Positions 54,652 through 64,000 of a stretch of 64,000 bases of DNA are shown piece by piece (the first letter of the stretch is position 1; every line of letters starts with the position of its first letter). The notes below the pieces were generated by a model. The model saw only the letters and a program-made list of their open reading frames with translations. It did not search any database and was not told the origin of the DNA. Source of the DNA: Sialis fuliginosa (lineage: Eukaryota > Arthropoda > Insecta > Megaloptera > Sialidae); NCBI GenBank assembly GCA_961205875.1, contig OY540815.1, positions 23,249,638 through 23,313,637 on the forward strand, given 5' to 3'. Position numbers and translations under genes: made by a program.

Positions 54652-54713
54652 TGTACTGGCACCAGTCTTGAACAACACCCCAGTGATGAACATTATTCAA
54701 TTAAATGTACTAA
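54652..54713 (+). repeat. Left-end fragment of family M
   Basis: GTACTGGCACCAGTCTTGAA and AATTAAATGTACTAAA match 48630-48692. The element breaks off exactly where the Helitron-like start begins. Confidence 0.8.
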
Positions 54714-54774
54714 ATCCTATATACATATAAAAATGAATGTTCGTTTGTTGACTTATAGACTCGGGAATTACTGA
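54714..54774 (+). repeat. 5' fragment of the Helitron-like family
   Basis: TCCTATATACATATAAAAAT, GAATGTTCGTTTGTTGACTT and AGACTCGGGAATTACTGAAC match 29296-29360. It starts with TC after an A, as the complete copy does, and stops after about 60 bp. Confidence 0.8.
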
Positions 54775-55202
54775 ACTCAAAGTTTCAAATTTTCCAAAAT
54801 TTTGAAGAAAAATGGCCATAACATTTAAACGGGTCATCGGATTTGATTTTTGTCGACGGATTTGAAATCAGAGTGTCGAAATCTATATAATTACATGTAT
54901 AATACTTGAAAACTCGACAAAAAAATTTTCGCGAAAAATTGAAAAAAAATTCAAAAATGTCGATTATTGACCAAAAATTTTTTGTCGAGTTTTCGAGTGT
55001 TATACATGTAATTATATAGATTTTGACACTCTGATTTCAAATCTGTCGACAAAAATCAAATCCGATAACCCGTTCAAATGTTATGGCCATTTTTCTTCAA
55101 AATTTTGGAAAATCTGAAACTTTGAGAGGCCATATCTCGAGAACGATTTGAGATACAGACCTGTGGTTTGAAAAATTCTACTTTTTACGTCATTTTCTAT
55201 AT
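54775..55202. mobile_element. Fold-back element, second copy of the 34238 family
   Basis: Arms of about 150 bp run from CTCAAAGTTTCAAATTTTCC to AACTCGACAAAAAAATTTT and back from AAAAATTTTTTGTCGAGTTT to GAAACTTTGAGAG. The right side continues to 55202 (GAGATACAGACCTGTGGTTT, TTTACGTCATTTTCTATA), while the left is truncated at the Helitron-like fragment. Confidence 0.88.
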
Positions 55203-56880
55203 ATTAATTAATTATCATCTACATGAGGGAGAAATTTAATAAACTTATTGAAAAAAATATAGAATAATAAACCTTAACACGATATATTTTTTTATTTTAC
55301 ATAAAAGACTCTTTTTTTATTTACAAGTGGGGGAGAGGGAGGGCATTTAAAAAAACGTAATTTTATTTATTTTGTATAACTTTTAAAATAAATATATAAA
55401 CTATATAAGAAGTAGAAACTGAGAAATGTTATTATTTAATTTATTATATACTAGAATGTATAATTTTGAAAATTTATCAGAGACTTAAAGTGTTAATTTG
55501 ACAAGCAACACGGATCACTGATATAGTAACTTAACTTTAACTTTAAAAAAAAACTAATTTTAAAATAGGCTTGTCATATTAAAGTTCCATGAATAATATT
55601 TTTGAAATGTGTAACGTATTATACACAAACGTCTTATCAAGATTCGGCCACACGAAGGCAGTGAATATTAAATAATATATATCTACATAAAAAAAGTACA
55701 AAGAACTAAACATTTTTTTTCATTATTTGAAAATGTAACTATTTCCGTTGACAGGACAATTTAAAAAAAATTAAACTTGCCCAAAACCGTACGTATTTTT
55801 AACAAATTTTTATTTCAATTTTGGGAACCTCCATGGGCAATGATAATTTTTTTTTGATAAATCTAATTAATCACTTTTGTAGATTAGACTTTTCTTTTCA
55901 ATTTGTATTTTTTTGTATCGCTGTACGATCATTTTTGACTGAGTTATTTGCAATTAAAGCAAAAACCACATTTCATTTTTGAATGCTTAAAAAATTCAGC
56001 GTTTTTTTCATACTCGATACAAAAATAGTAATTGGTCCAAAAAATTATCACGACCCTGAGAGGCTCTCAAAATAGATATAAATGTACACAATTTGTTGTA
56101 AGTCAAAACAATATGGTTTATATAACAAAAACAAAAATAAATTAATAATTTAATACAAAATCAAAATCTCCGTAATCCCTGCTGTAATACATACTACCAA
56201 CATAAAGATCAATAAAAACAAAATCCCCAGCGCACATTAATCACGAAAAGTTTTGAAATGTTAAACAGCAATTAATATTATTAAAAAAAAGAACTTTTTT
56301 ATAATATATTTATACTGCGAATATGAAAAATGATGGCACAAGAGAGATATAGCAATAAAAACATCTGTTTTGTGTTTATCGTTAACATTATATTGTGTAT
56401 GAGTGGATGTTATGTATCATTATGTCCAACATTAACTGACATATTATACCCGTGTATGGATATAAGTGTAATTGCTTTCGTAGCAATTTATTCATTATTA
56501 TAATATGTTGGACTGTGCCTGCGCGATTATTTATAATTACCATTATATTATCACTGTTTGTGCTTGATACAAGTGATTTTAGCTATGTTCATTTCATTCT
56601 ATTCAGTTATTAGCAGTTTACCGCGGCTTCATTCGCGTGTATCTTCAAATCAATGTTACTTATTTTACCCCCCTCCCTCCCTCCACCCCTACGTATTATC
56701 TACTTGTCCATTTGTACCCCCCCCCTTTACAATGTATTTTTGAAATTGTCTTTTGATATAATGGGTTTTGATGATTTTTTTAATAACGATATGCCGTCCA
56801 AGGCTGCCATTTTGAATTTTATAACCCCCTTTAATTTGTAGACATTAAAGACGAACTCTTTTTAAATAATTTTTAATATA
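55203..56880. other. Long AT-rich stretch, no gene seen
   Basis: A G-rich patch at 55328 and C-runs at 56668 and 56718 are the only landmarks. Frames at 56558 and 56653 overlap one another in the C-rich part and are unsupported. Confidence 0.5.
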
Positions 56881-56904
56881 TGGAAAATTTCAATGGAATT
56901 TGTC

Positions 56905-57440
56905 AGAAATAAAACATTTGTGTTATAAATATTAGTTTTCTAATGTCCTAATGTCAAAAACATAATAGACATTCGTAGAATAACTAATTTGACAATTTGA
57001 ATTTAGTTGAAATAGTGACGTATTAATTAGTATTTGTAATTCAAATTTTGAGGGTGGTTTTTACCCCTTCAATAACTGTTCAGGCACGTACAAAAATCAA
57101 TGTCTCTTAGATTCATTTGAACTACAAATGTACCAGGTTTTATCAAAATTAGTGAGATAATACTCGCAACATTCACTTTTTAGACGAAAAAAGTTACAAA
57201 ATTTCAAATATTTCCAAAACCCCTAATCCGATTAGCACCAAAATCAATAGGTCTGGAGTACTCACTGAGACAAACATTTTCTCCAAAAATAATTCAGATC
57301 GGTGCATTTTTACAGTAGTATCGTAAATGAAAGAAAATTCTATCGACTTTCCTTTACGTTTTGATGGTAGTACAATCAGAATCTGCTCAACGGTATTACA
57401 ATACTTCTATTTCTTTCCGAACATGGAAGTAAAAATCACA
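56905..57440 (+). repeat. Dispersed repeat family C, copy 3
   Basis: GTTATAAATATTAGTTTTCT, GAACTACAAATGTACCAGGT, AATAGGTCTGGAGTACTCAC and TATTACAATACTTCTATTTC follow in the order of copy 2 (32860-33590). Confidence 0.8.
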
Positions 57441-57779
57441 AGTTTGTTTTTAAAACATGACGTTTGAAACGAGCGCTATAGAATATCAGCGAATGAAACA
57501 ATAGAAAGGTCAAGAGTATCGTAATATGTATGGTGAGAGACCATTCACGCACTTGCGGTCCACAGCCGTAACCGCGACCGCTCGCGTGTCGAACCGCACC
57601 TAATTATAATGTATTCCACAACATGATTAATACTCCAAAAAATGTTATATAACCTCTTACTTATTGCCAGTGTTACTTTTTGTGATATGTATGTTATTAT
57701 GCGCACTAGTACTTTTCATCATATTTTATTTTATTTTTTAATTCAATAACCGTTGTTCCCTTTTTCTAAATCATTTTTT
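57441..57779. other. No gene seen; small GC-rich patch
   Basis: CACTTGCGGTCCACAGCCGT and AACCGCGACCGCTCGCGTG at 57550-57590 are GC-rich. No frame or repeat partner. Confidence 0.4.
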
Positions 57780-59061
57780 AGGTTTCCGTAGAAAACTAGG
57801 AAACCTTATAGTTTCGCCATGTCCGTCCGTCCGTCCGTCCGTCCGTCCGTCCGTCCTCAAAAATTTTAAGCCGATTAAGATGAAATTTGGTATACATACG
57901 AACACTGATCACCCAAAAACAGAAATGATAATATTTTTGAAAAAAACATTTTTTTGGACCCCCTTTCCATAGACTAAAAAGTATTTTCAAAAAAATTTTT
58001 TCGCTTAATACATTAAGTGGGATGTCTTTAGATAGGTCTCCTAAAATGCAATAAAAAATGCAATATGACATTTTGATTTTAACCCTTCAGTCACGATATA
58101 TTTGCGTTCAAAGTCGTGATAAAAGCGTCCCCCCCCCTCTAATTTCTAAACTATCAATTTAAAAAATCTGAAAAAATTCATGAATGTAACCTTTAATTAG
58201 TACTTCCACTGAAAATTATAACGAACACTGTCAAAATTATTTTGGACCCCCCTCCCATAGACTGAAAAGTAAACTCACAATTTTTTTTTCACATATTCCA
58301 TTGATTGGGGGGTCATTGGATAGGTCTCCTAAAATGCAACAAATAATGTTAAATGACCTTTTGATTTTAACCCTTCAGTCACGATATATTTGCATTTAAA
58401 TGTCGTTATCAAAGCGTCTTCCCCCCTTAATTTCTAAACTATCTTTTCAAAAAATCTGAAAAAAATTTAAAATGTAGCTTTCAATTAGTACTTCCACTGA
58501 AAATTATATCGAACACTCTCAAAATTATTTTGGACCCCCCTCCCATAGACTGAAAAATGAACTCACATTTTTTTTTCACTTAACCCATTGAGTGAGTGGT
58601 CATTGGATAGGTCTCCTAAAATGCAACAAATAATGTTAAATGATCTTTTGATTTTAACCCTTCAGTCAAAATATATTTGCATTTAAATGTCGTTATCAAA
58701 GCGTCCCCCCCACCCTAATTTCTAAACTATCTATTCAAAAAATCTGAAAAAAATTCAGAATGTAGCTTTGAATTAGTACTTTCACTGAAAATTATAACGA
58801 ACACTATCAAAATTATTTTGGACCCCCTCCCATAGACTGAAAATTGTACTCAAATTTTTTTTCACTTACCCCATTGAGTGGGGTATCTTTAGATAGGTCT
58901 CCTAAAATACAACAAAAAATGTTATATGACATTTTGATTTTAACCCTTCAGTCACGATATATTTGCATTTAAATGTCGTTATCAGAGCGTCCGTTGAAAT
59001 AACTCTTGTTTATAAATCGTAATGACTACGGAAACCTATCATGTGCGTGCCCAACACGCAC
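57780..59061 (+). repeat. Hairpin-ended family A, copy enlarged by internal tandem repeats
   Basis: It starts with the hairpin AGGTTTCC-11 nt-GGAAACCT (57780-57806), then a GTCC microsatellite (57820-57855), and ends with GTGCGTG-CCCAA-CACGCAC (59043-59061). Internally TTTTGATTTTAACCCTTCAG recurs at 58071, 58359, 58646 and 58932, giving three tandem units of 288, 287 and 286 bp. The short copy at 31911-32263 has one such word. Frames on the minus strand are not conserved. Confidence 0.9.
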
Positions 59062-59521
59062 TTGGCCGTTTTATTTTTAATTAGTGCTAGAAGTTTCGAG
59101 AAGATGTTGACGAATGTTCGTTGTAATACACAATTTGAAAATAAGTCATATTCATTGTTTTAAAAATTTAAATAAAATATATTTAAAAACACTAGTATTC
59201 GGAGAAAGTTCTTATAAGTAATACAGTAATAGTAATAGTAAATACAGCATGAAACTTTTTTTTCTAATTAGCATTCACAATTCTTTATGAATATATAAAA
59301 TTTCACCCCGTTTTTGAGTTACAATGTCTACAGAAAGACATCATGGGAATTTTAAAATATAAATATTGACTGCTCAACTGTTTCGAGTGATAGCGTGATG
59401 TTATATACTCTATAGTAGTTATGAGATTTCATAGAACACTTTGGTGTAAGTTTCATTAAAATCGGTTCAGTAATTTTCGAGATAACTTCGTTCAAACACA
59501 CTTTCTCTTTTTAGAAAATAC
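59062..59521. repeat. Dispersed repeat (59385-59486), paralogue of 61434-61550
   Basis: TGATAGCGTGATGTTATATA and AAATCGGTTCAGTAATTTTC correspond to TGATAGCGTGATATCATATA and CAAATCGGTTCACTACTTTC at 61439-61530. The first part, 59062-59384, shows nothing recognisable. Confidence 0.6.
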
Positions 59522-60660
59522 TACCTGTTACCCGTGACGAATTTAGATTAGGTACTACAGATTTCTGTTGGTGCATTTGCACTTTAGATGTCTACGCCAA
59601 TAACCTAACAAATGTCACTTTTCGGAATACAAAGTAGCCTGTGTACTAGGGCATACAAAAACCCGAAAAATTTACAAAACCCGGTTTTCGGTTTTTCATA
59701 AAGTGAAAAACCGGTTAACCGGTTTTTAGTCGGGTTTTTCAATTATGTTTAAAAAATGTTTTAAACTATTCAAATAAAATAATAAATTAATATTAAAAAA
59801 ATAAAACTTATTTAACTATACCTTTTCAAGTTCAAATTGAGACTATTCAATTTTAAATTGGGAACAATCAATTTCAAAATTAAGACTATTCAATTTCAAA
59901 CTGTAAATAATCAATTTCAAATCAGCTCTAGCCTAAAAATAAAAGTCAGTGAATGGTATATTTACGTATTTAAATTATTAATTGAATGGCCGAAAAAAAG
60001 CCTGGTCAAGAAAAAATTTCTTATGGGGTCCGCCAACAATTCCAATCTGGGGGTTCGTGATAGTATGTGGAGGCCATAATTGCAGCTATAGCAAATATAT
60101 TTTGTATTATAATACATTATATTAAATTGAAATAAATTATTTATTTATTTTCATCTCAAATGTGGAATTAACAATTCCCAATCTGAAATTGATTAGTCTA
60201 AATTTGAACTTGAAATGGTATAATCTCCTTTATTAACATATTATTATACACTTCATGAATAACCCTCAAAATCTATTTACTTCGCTATAATATCTTTATG
60301 TACACATTACGCGTTAGTTTATAGATGTCATCCTTTTTTAATTTAAATAAATTCACAACATAAATACTTCATAAATAACAGTAAAAAAAATAAAATTATT
60401 TGTCATTTAAAGAAACAAAAAAATATATATGTATATAATTCACTTTCGATTTTTCGGGAAAAACCCGGTTTTACGGTTTTGGTAAATTTTAACAAAAAAC
60501 CGGTTAACCGGTTTCGGTTAAAACCGGTTTGTATGCCCTACTGTGTACTTCCCCAGGATACAAGTTATTTCTCTGCAAAATTTCATCATGATCGGCTTAG
60601 CAGTTTCGTCGCGAAAAGGTAACAAATAGACAGACTTTTGCATTTATAATATTAACAAGG
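59522..60660 (-). repeat. Interspersed repeat R1, split by a hAT-like insertion
   Basis: The left part (59522-59646) ends CGGAATACAAAGTAGCCTGT and the right part (60541-60660) resumes with ACTTCCCCAGGATAC, TTTCATCATGATCGGCTTAG and GCATTTATAATATTAACAAG. The uninterrupted copy at 11365-11660 has CAAAGTAGCCTATGAACTTC at the matching place, so the two halves were once continuous. Confidence 0.88.
59647..60540. mobile_element. 894-bp hAT-like element with perfect 8-bp target duplication
   Basis: Ends TAGGGCATACAAA and TTTGTATGCCCTA are perfect 13-bp inverted repeats. CTGTGTAC stands on both sides (59639-59646 and 60541-60548). AACCGGTT words are repeated near both ends, typical of hAT subterminal transposase sites. 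Deeper in, TTCAAGTTCAAATTGAGACT (59826) faces AGTCTAAATTTGAACTTGAA (60196), so the interior also folds back. The 80-codon frame inside is not a transposase. Non-autonomous. Confidence 0.95.
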
Positions 60661-61433
60661 ATTGTTTAATAATAATACATGTATTATACTGTACAAATGA
60701 TCAAATCACATTTTCATTGAAAATTAAATAATATAAATGCGCAATATAAAATATTAAAGTCTACTTAATACCAACTAAAAGTCCCACTGCGTCGAACATT
60801 TGAAAAAGAAAAATTTGCATACATATAAAAAGAGAAATATTTCCTGTAAATTGGGCCTTACACACGTTAGACTTCCACGTTATACATTTACTTTCATTTG
60901 TCGGGCCGAAGTCGCACATATATTAAATTAAGTTTTACATCAGCAATAATATTTTTCACAATCAAAAATATAAAAATTTCCACCGCGACTTTTTCGTTGA
61001 CAGGAAGCCGTCTTTTTTCAACACATAACTTTTTATTACGCTTACTGAGTAGACAGATATTTCACTTTTCCATCTGCCGCATTTATTTTAGTTAAGTGGC
61101 GGAGTGGGGGGATTGTGGGAGGGGGAAAGGGGAAGAAAGAACCACATAGTTTCTGGAAGAAATGTGTGCGAAGTTGGTTAATACAAGAAAACGGCGTGAT
61201 TGAAAATTAAATGATTGCGATAAATTTTACGTCTCTTGGTTTCATTAAATAATACTAACAACAACTGCGTTACCCAGAATAGATGTCGGAATGTCACCAA
61301 ATAGGTTTAAGAAGTATTATATTGCATGGAAGAGAGCAACTAAATAATAGAGTATCTCTTTGTCAATTCTTTCAGATTTAATCAAAAAATTTTCTCCGAT
61401 TTGCGTCATATTTTTATTTACTGCTTATCTCTT
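60661..61433. other. No gene seen
   Basis: GTGGCGGAGTGGGGGGATTG at about 61097 starts a G-rich run. Otherwise AT-rich. The 65-codon frame at 60898 is unsupported. Confidence 0.45.
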
Positions 61434-61550
61434 TAGCATGATAGCGTGATATCATATATTATATGTATGCTATTCATAAGATCATAAGGAACATTTTGAT
61501 GAAAGTTCCATCCAAATCGGTTCACTACTTTCTAAAATTAGCCTTGAGAA
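61434..61550 (+). repeat. Dispersed repeat, paralogue of 59385-59486
   Basis: See 59062-59521. Confidence 0.6.
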
Positions 61551-62170
61551 AAAAAAACACAAATGTATCATATTTTTTTATCTATATAAGGTAAGATAAA
61601 TTCTATATTGTAATTTTACACAAAAAAATAACCCTTATAATTAAAAAAATAAAACAAAAAGAAAATCACGTCTATTTTTGTCCCAGAAAACGACAAAATT
61701 AACAAACAACACCAACAAAAATAAGAAAAAGAAAAAAATAAACCGGAAGTGCGTGAATGCGGAACCCAACTTTCCGCACACACAAAAGTAACACGAGTGC
61801 ACTGTGGGTCAGAAATAAAAAAATCTTGGACTTAAATGAAATCGGTATTATTTTTAATATAAATAGGGAACAAAATTTGTTTCATAATTAGTTGAATTAA
61901 TACATAAACTTTTTTTTTCATAAGCAGGGATTTTTAAAAATAACTGAGTTATTCAGAATCCAAAATTATAGTAAATGTGAGATTTTTATTTTAATATACT
62001 AGCACTATAGGTTCGACTTATAGAGGTTCTACTGTAGTTTAGGTCAGCGTAGTAATTATATGTATATTTTCTTCTGATTTTTACAGCGAATTTTTTCACT
62101 GCTCAGTCACTTTGTGTGATAGCGTTCTACCAATCAAAAATATTTAAATCATTGATGAAAATTACAAAAA
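61551..62170. other. No feature seen
   Basis: A-rich tracts at 61620-61740; no supported frame. ACAGCGAATTTTTTCACTGC at 62085 follows a pyrimidine tract, but no donor follows within a plausible exon. Confidence 0.45.
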
Positions 62171-62228
62171 AGATCCCCATAAATCAGAAAACAGTATACC
62201 TTGCTATTAATGCGCCCAAGACTAGTAC
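62171..62228 (-). repeat. Terminal fragment of family M
   Basis: AACAGTATACCTTGCTATTA and GCCCAAGACTAGTAC match the reverse complement of 40090-40145 (GTATACCTTGCTCTTAAAG). Confidence 0.6.
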
Positions 62229-63068
62229 AATTATTTATGTTCATTTCGCTAAAAATATTATGAAACGTTTAAAAAAAATTTACGCATAATTACTAGAAAT
62301 CAAGAAAATTTATATCAAATACAAACAAAATTAACAGTTGTGGGTATAAAGGAGTATATTCTATAAAATAATTACCCTTAAAAAATTGAAATAAAGCATT
62401 TTCTTGGTATAAGATGCCATTATAGCATATAAATAATTTGTATAATTTAAATTGATTATTATATTTTTTTTTTCAACATCTGTAAAAAAATATGAAATCG
62501 TTTTTTTTTTTACTTTTGGCCAGTTTTTTTAAATTCAGGTCCACTGTGGCTTGCCGTAATAAGAAGAACAAGAAGTAACAGAAAGGTAACGCACGATTCT
62601 CTACGCACTACTCGATTTATACAACTTAGAAAGAATAGGACGACTGCGCTTTTTCTGTAATATATATGAATGGGGCTGGTTAAGACAGTATATATCTTTC
62701 TTTTCGTTTAAATATTGTTTTGGGTTACTCTTTCTCCAGTAATTCTCACAATAAATGTGCGGTGAAAATGAAAATGTCATGATTTATCTGCTCTAAAACT
62801 ACGCAAATGATTTTCTGTCGTTATAATCGAATTACTAATATTTTACTCATTAATCAAGTTTCTATTGAATTATTCATATTTGTATCTATTACAGAAGACT
62901 ACATACAAGATTTATATAAGTTTTTAGTCTCGTCTTGTTCTCTTCCCATGAAAATTAAAACCATCTTGTCTCTTGCATAAGATCGAGACCGAAAAAAAAT
63001 TTTTTTTCTATAATCTAACATTTTATATGATTTAAAAAATTCTAAATACAAATAAATTAGTCACTATA
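62229..63068. other. AT-rich stretch, no feature seen
   Basis: T-runs near 62462 and 62500; no supported frame or repeat partner. Confidence 0.5.
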
Positions 63069-63168
63069 GATATGTTCTCTGGCCAGGTTATAGGATATAT
63101 TTTGTTACGTTAGGCAACATAAGGAATAAGCAGTGACGATAATAGTAAATCAAGTCGGACAAATTTTG
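63069..63168 (+). repeat. Dispersed repeat, inverted partner of 41860-41953
   Basis: GGCCAGGTTATAGGATATAT, TTTGTTACGTTAGGCAACAT and CAGTGACGATAATAGTAAAT match the reverse complement of 41860-41953. Confidence 0.85.
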
Positions 63169-63339
63169 CCATCAGTGCACTCTTTTGCAATACGCTGCCT
63201 AAACCGTTAAATATTGAACAAAATAATGCGGTAAAGAATTGTGTAGAATTAAAAGATCTAAAATAAAGTCCGCGATACCATATGTCTAACTTTTATATTT
63301 AAGTCACAATGACTGCTTTTATGTTACAATGAAAATTAA

Positions 63340-63784
63340 AAATATTTGGGTTATGTTTACGTGAACTTATGACCTGCAAAACATTTATCCTTATAAAAAT
63401 AAATTAAGTACTTAATGTAGATATAATTTGCCCTTTACAGCATCTAATTTGGTCTTTCGGTTTAGAAAATAACTTTAAATAAGTTATATACGGTAAAATA
63501 TTATTAATAACGCGCGAACTGAAGAACAAGTGCCTCGCCAGAGTATCTCGACCGGCATTCGGAGTCTGTCGTTGTCTTTTGATCGTCAATTTTTTATTTT
63601 AACTTTTTTTAAAGAGAAACAAAAATATTTGTACTTTTTGTTCTGATTCGTTTTTGTTAGGTAATAGGTAATTTAGGTGTTGATATGTTATTATACAATA
63701 ATAACTAATCGTGTTTGTACTTAATTAATTCAACTATATTTTTCCAAAATCCTAAATATAATTCTGTAGTCCACGCGAGCGAAG
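63340..63784 (+). mobile_element. Helitron-like repeat, paralogue of 53425-53822
   Basis: CTTATGACCTGCAAAACATT, TTTGCCCTTTACAGCATCTA and TAATCGTGTTTGTACTTAAT agree with the first copy; it ends TAGTCCACGCGAGCGAAGTT then AGCTAC. The middle (about 63500-63680) is unrelated to the first copy. A 61-codon frame at the minus strand of that middle is unsupported. Confidence 0.65.
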
Positions 63785-64000
63785 TTAGCTACAAAAGTTT
63801 ATTGTGGTTAAATATTTCACGGAATCATACAGTTAGGTACATGTTATAGAAATATAGAAATTAAGGAAGTGAACAATAATGAAATGACAACATCCCCACT
63901 TGTTGTTGTAATACTGTGGTTTGTCAGTCACGAAAAATACTAGAGTTTGTATATCTTTTATATACCTATACAAAATTTGTATCAAACACTATAATTTTGT
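63785..64000. other. No feature seen
   Basis: AT-rich tail of the window with no recognised element. Confidence 0.5.

Noticed and set aside
57796-58071. 91-codon minus-strand frame with repeated DGRT units
   Set aside because: It translates the GTCC array and the body of repeat family A. The same region of the copy at 31911-32263 is not open in the same way.
63601-63670. Third possible ratchet site (TTCGTTTTTGTTAG joined to GTAATA)
   Set aside because: GTAATA is a poor donor, it lies in the middle part of a Helitron-like repeat, and no second donor of good quality follows.
1-64000. CRISPR arrays, rRNA and tRNA genes, bacterial-type operons
   Set aside because: No regularly spaced identical repeats with unique spacers, no tRNA-like T-arm and anticodon arrangement that folds, no rRNA words and no ribosome-binding-site gene strings were seen.

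Overview
The window looks like non-coding nuclear DNA from an animal, most likely an insect. It is strongly AT-rich and has long A and T tracts. It contains a mariner-family pseudogene, pogo-like, hAT-like and Helitron-like elements, and a short block of CCTAA, the usual arthropod telomere unit. No reading frame stays open long enough to be a convincing protein gene. The longest (118 codons at 23609) ends inside a repeat arm. I see no rRNA, tRNA, operon or CRISPR array. I cannot name the species.

The best single hypothesis for the window is the inside of one very long intron on the + strand. Two places, 12561-12606 and 49406-49490, have a pyrimidine tract and CAG directly followed by a donor-like GTAAGA or GTATGT, with a second strong donor (GTAAGT) 37 or 58 bases further on. 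That is the layout of recursive-splicing (ratchet) sites with an attached short exon. It is inferred from motifs only.

Most of the recognisable content is repeats. From left to right: pogo-like elements (6583-7098, 10424-11131, 44857-45133); local tandem duplications with units of about 140-185 bp (4154, 7757, 9635, 16229, 38122); a mariner relic (21191-21645); a 699-bp inverted repeat (23887-24585); a Helitron-like element with both ends (29296-30037); a 724-bp near-palindrome (34238-34961) with four degraded relatives; two adjacent small elements with target duplications (43386-43862 and 43880-44387); a TA-flanked element family starting AGGTACTGGC (best copies 40088, 45751, 48628); a hairpin-ended family (31911-32263) whose copy at 57780-59061 has grown by internal tandem repeats; and a hAT-like element (59647-60540) with a perfect 8-bp target duplication, nested in an older repeat.

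Stretches listed as having no feature are AT-rich DNA in which I found no gene, structured RNA or recognisable repeat by eye. Old repeats may remain unseen there. All boundaries are read by eye and may be off by a few bases where copies are degraded.
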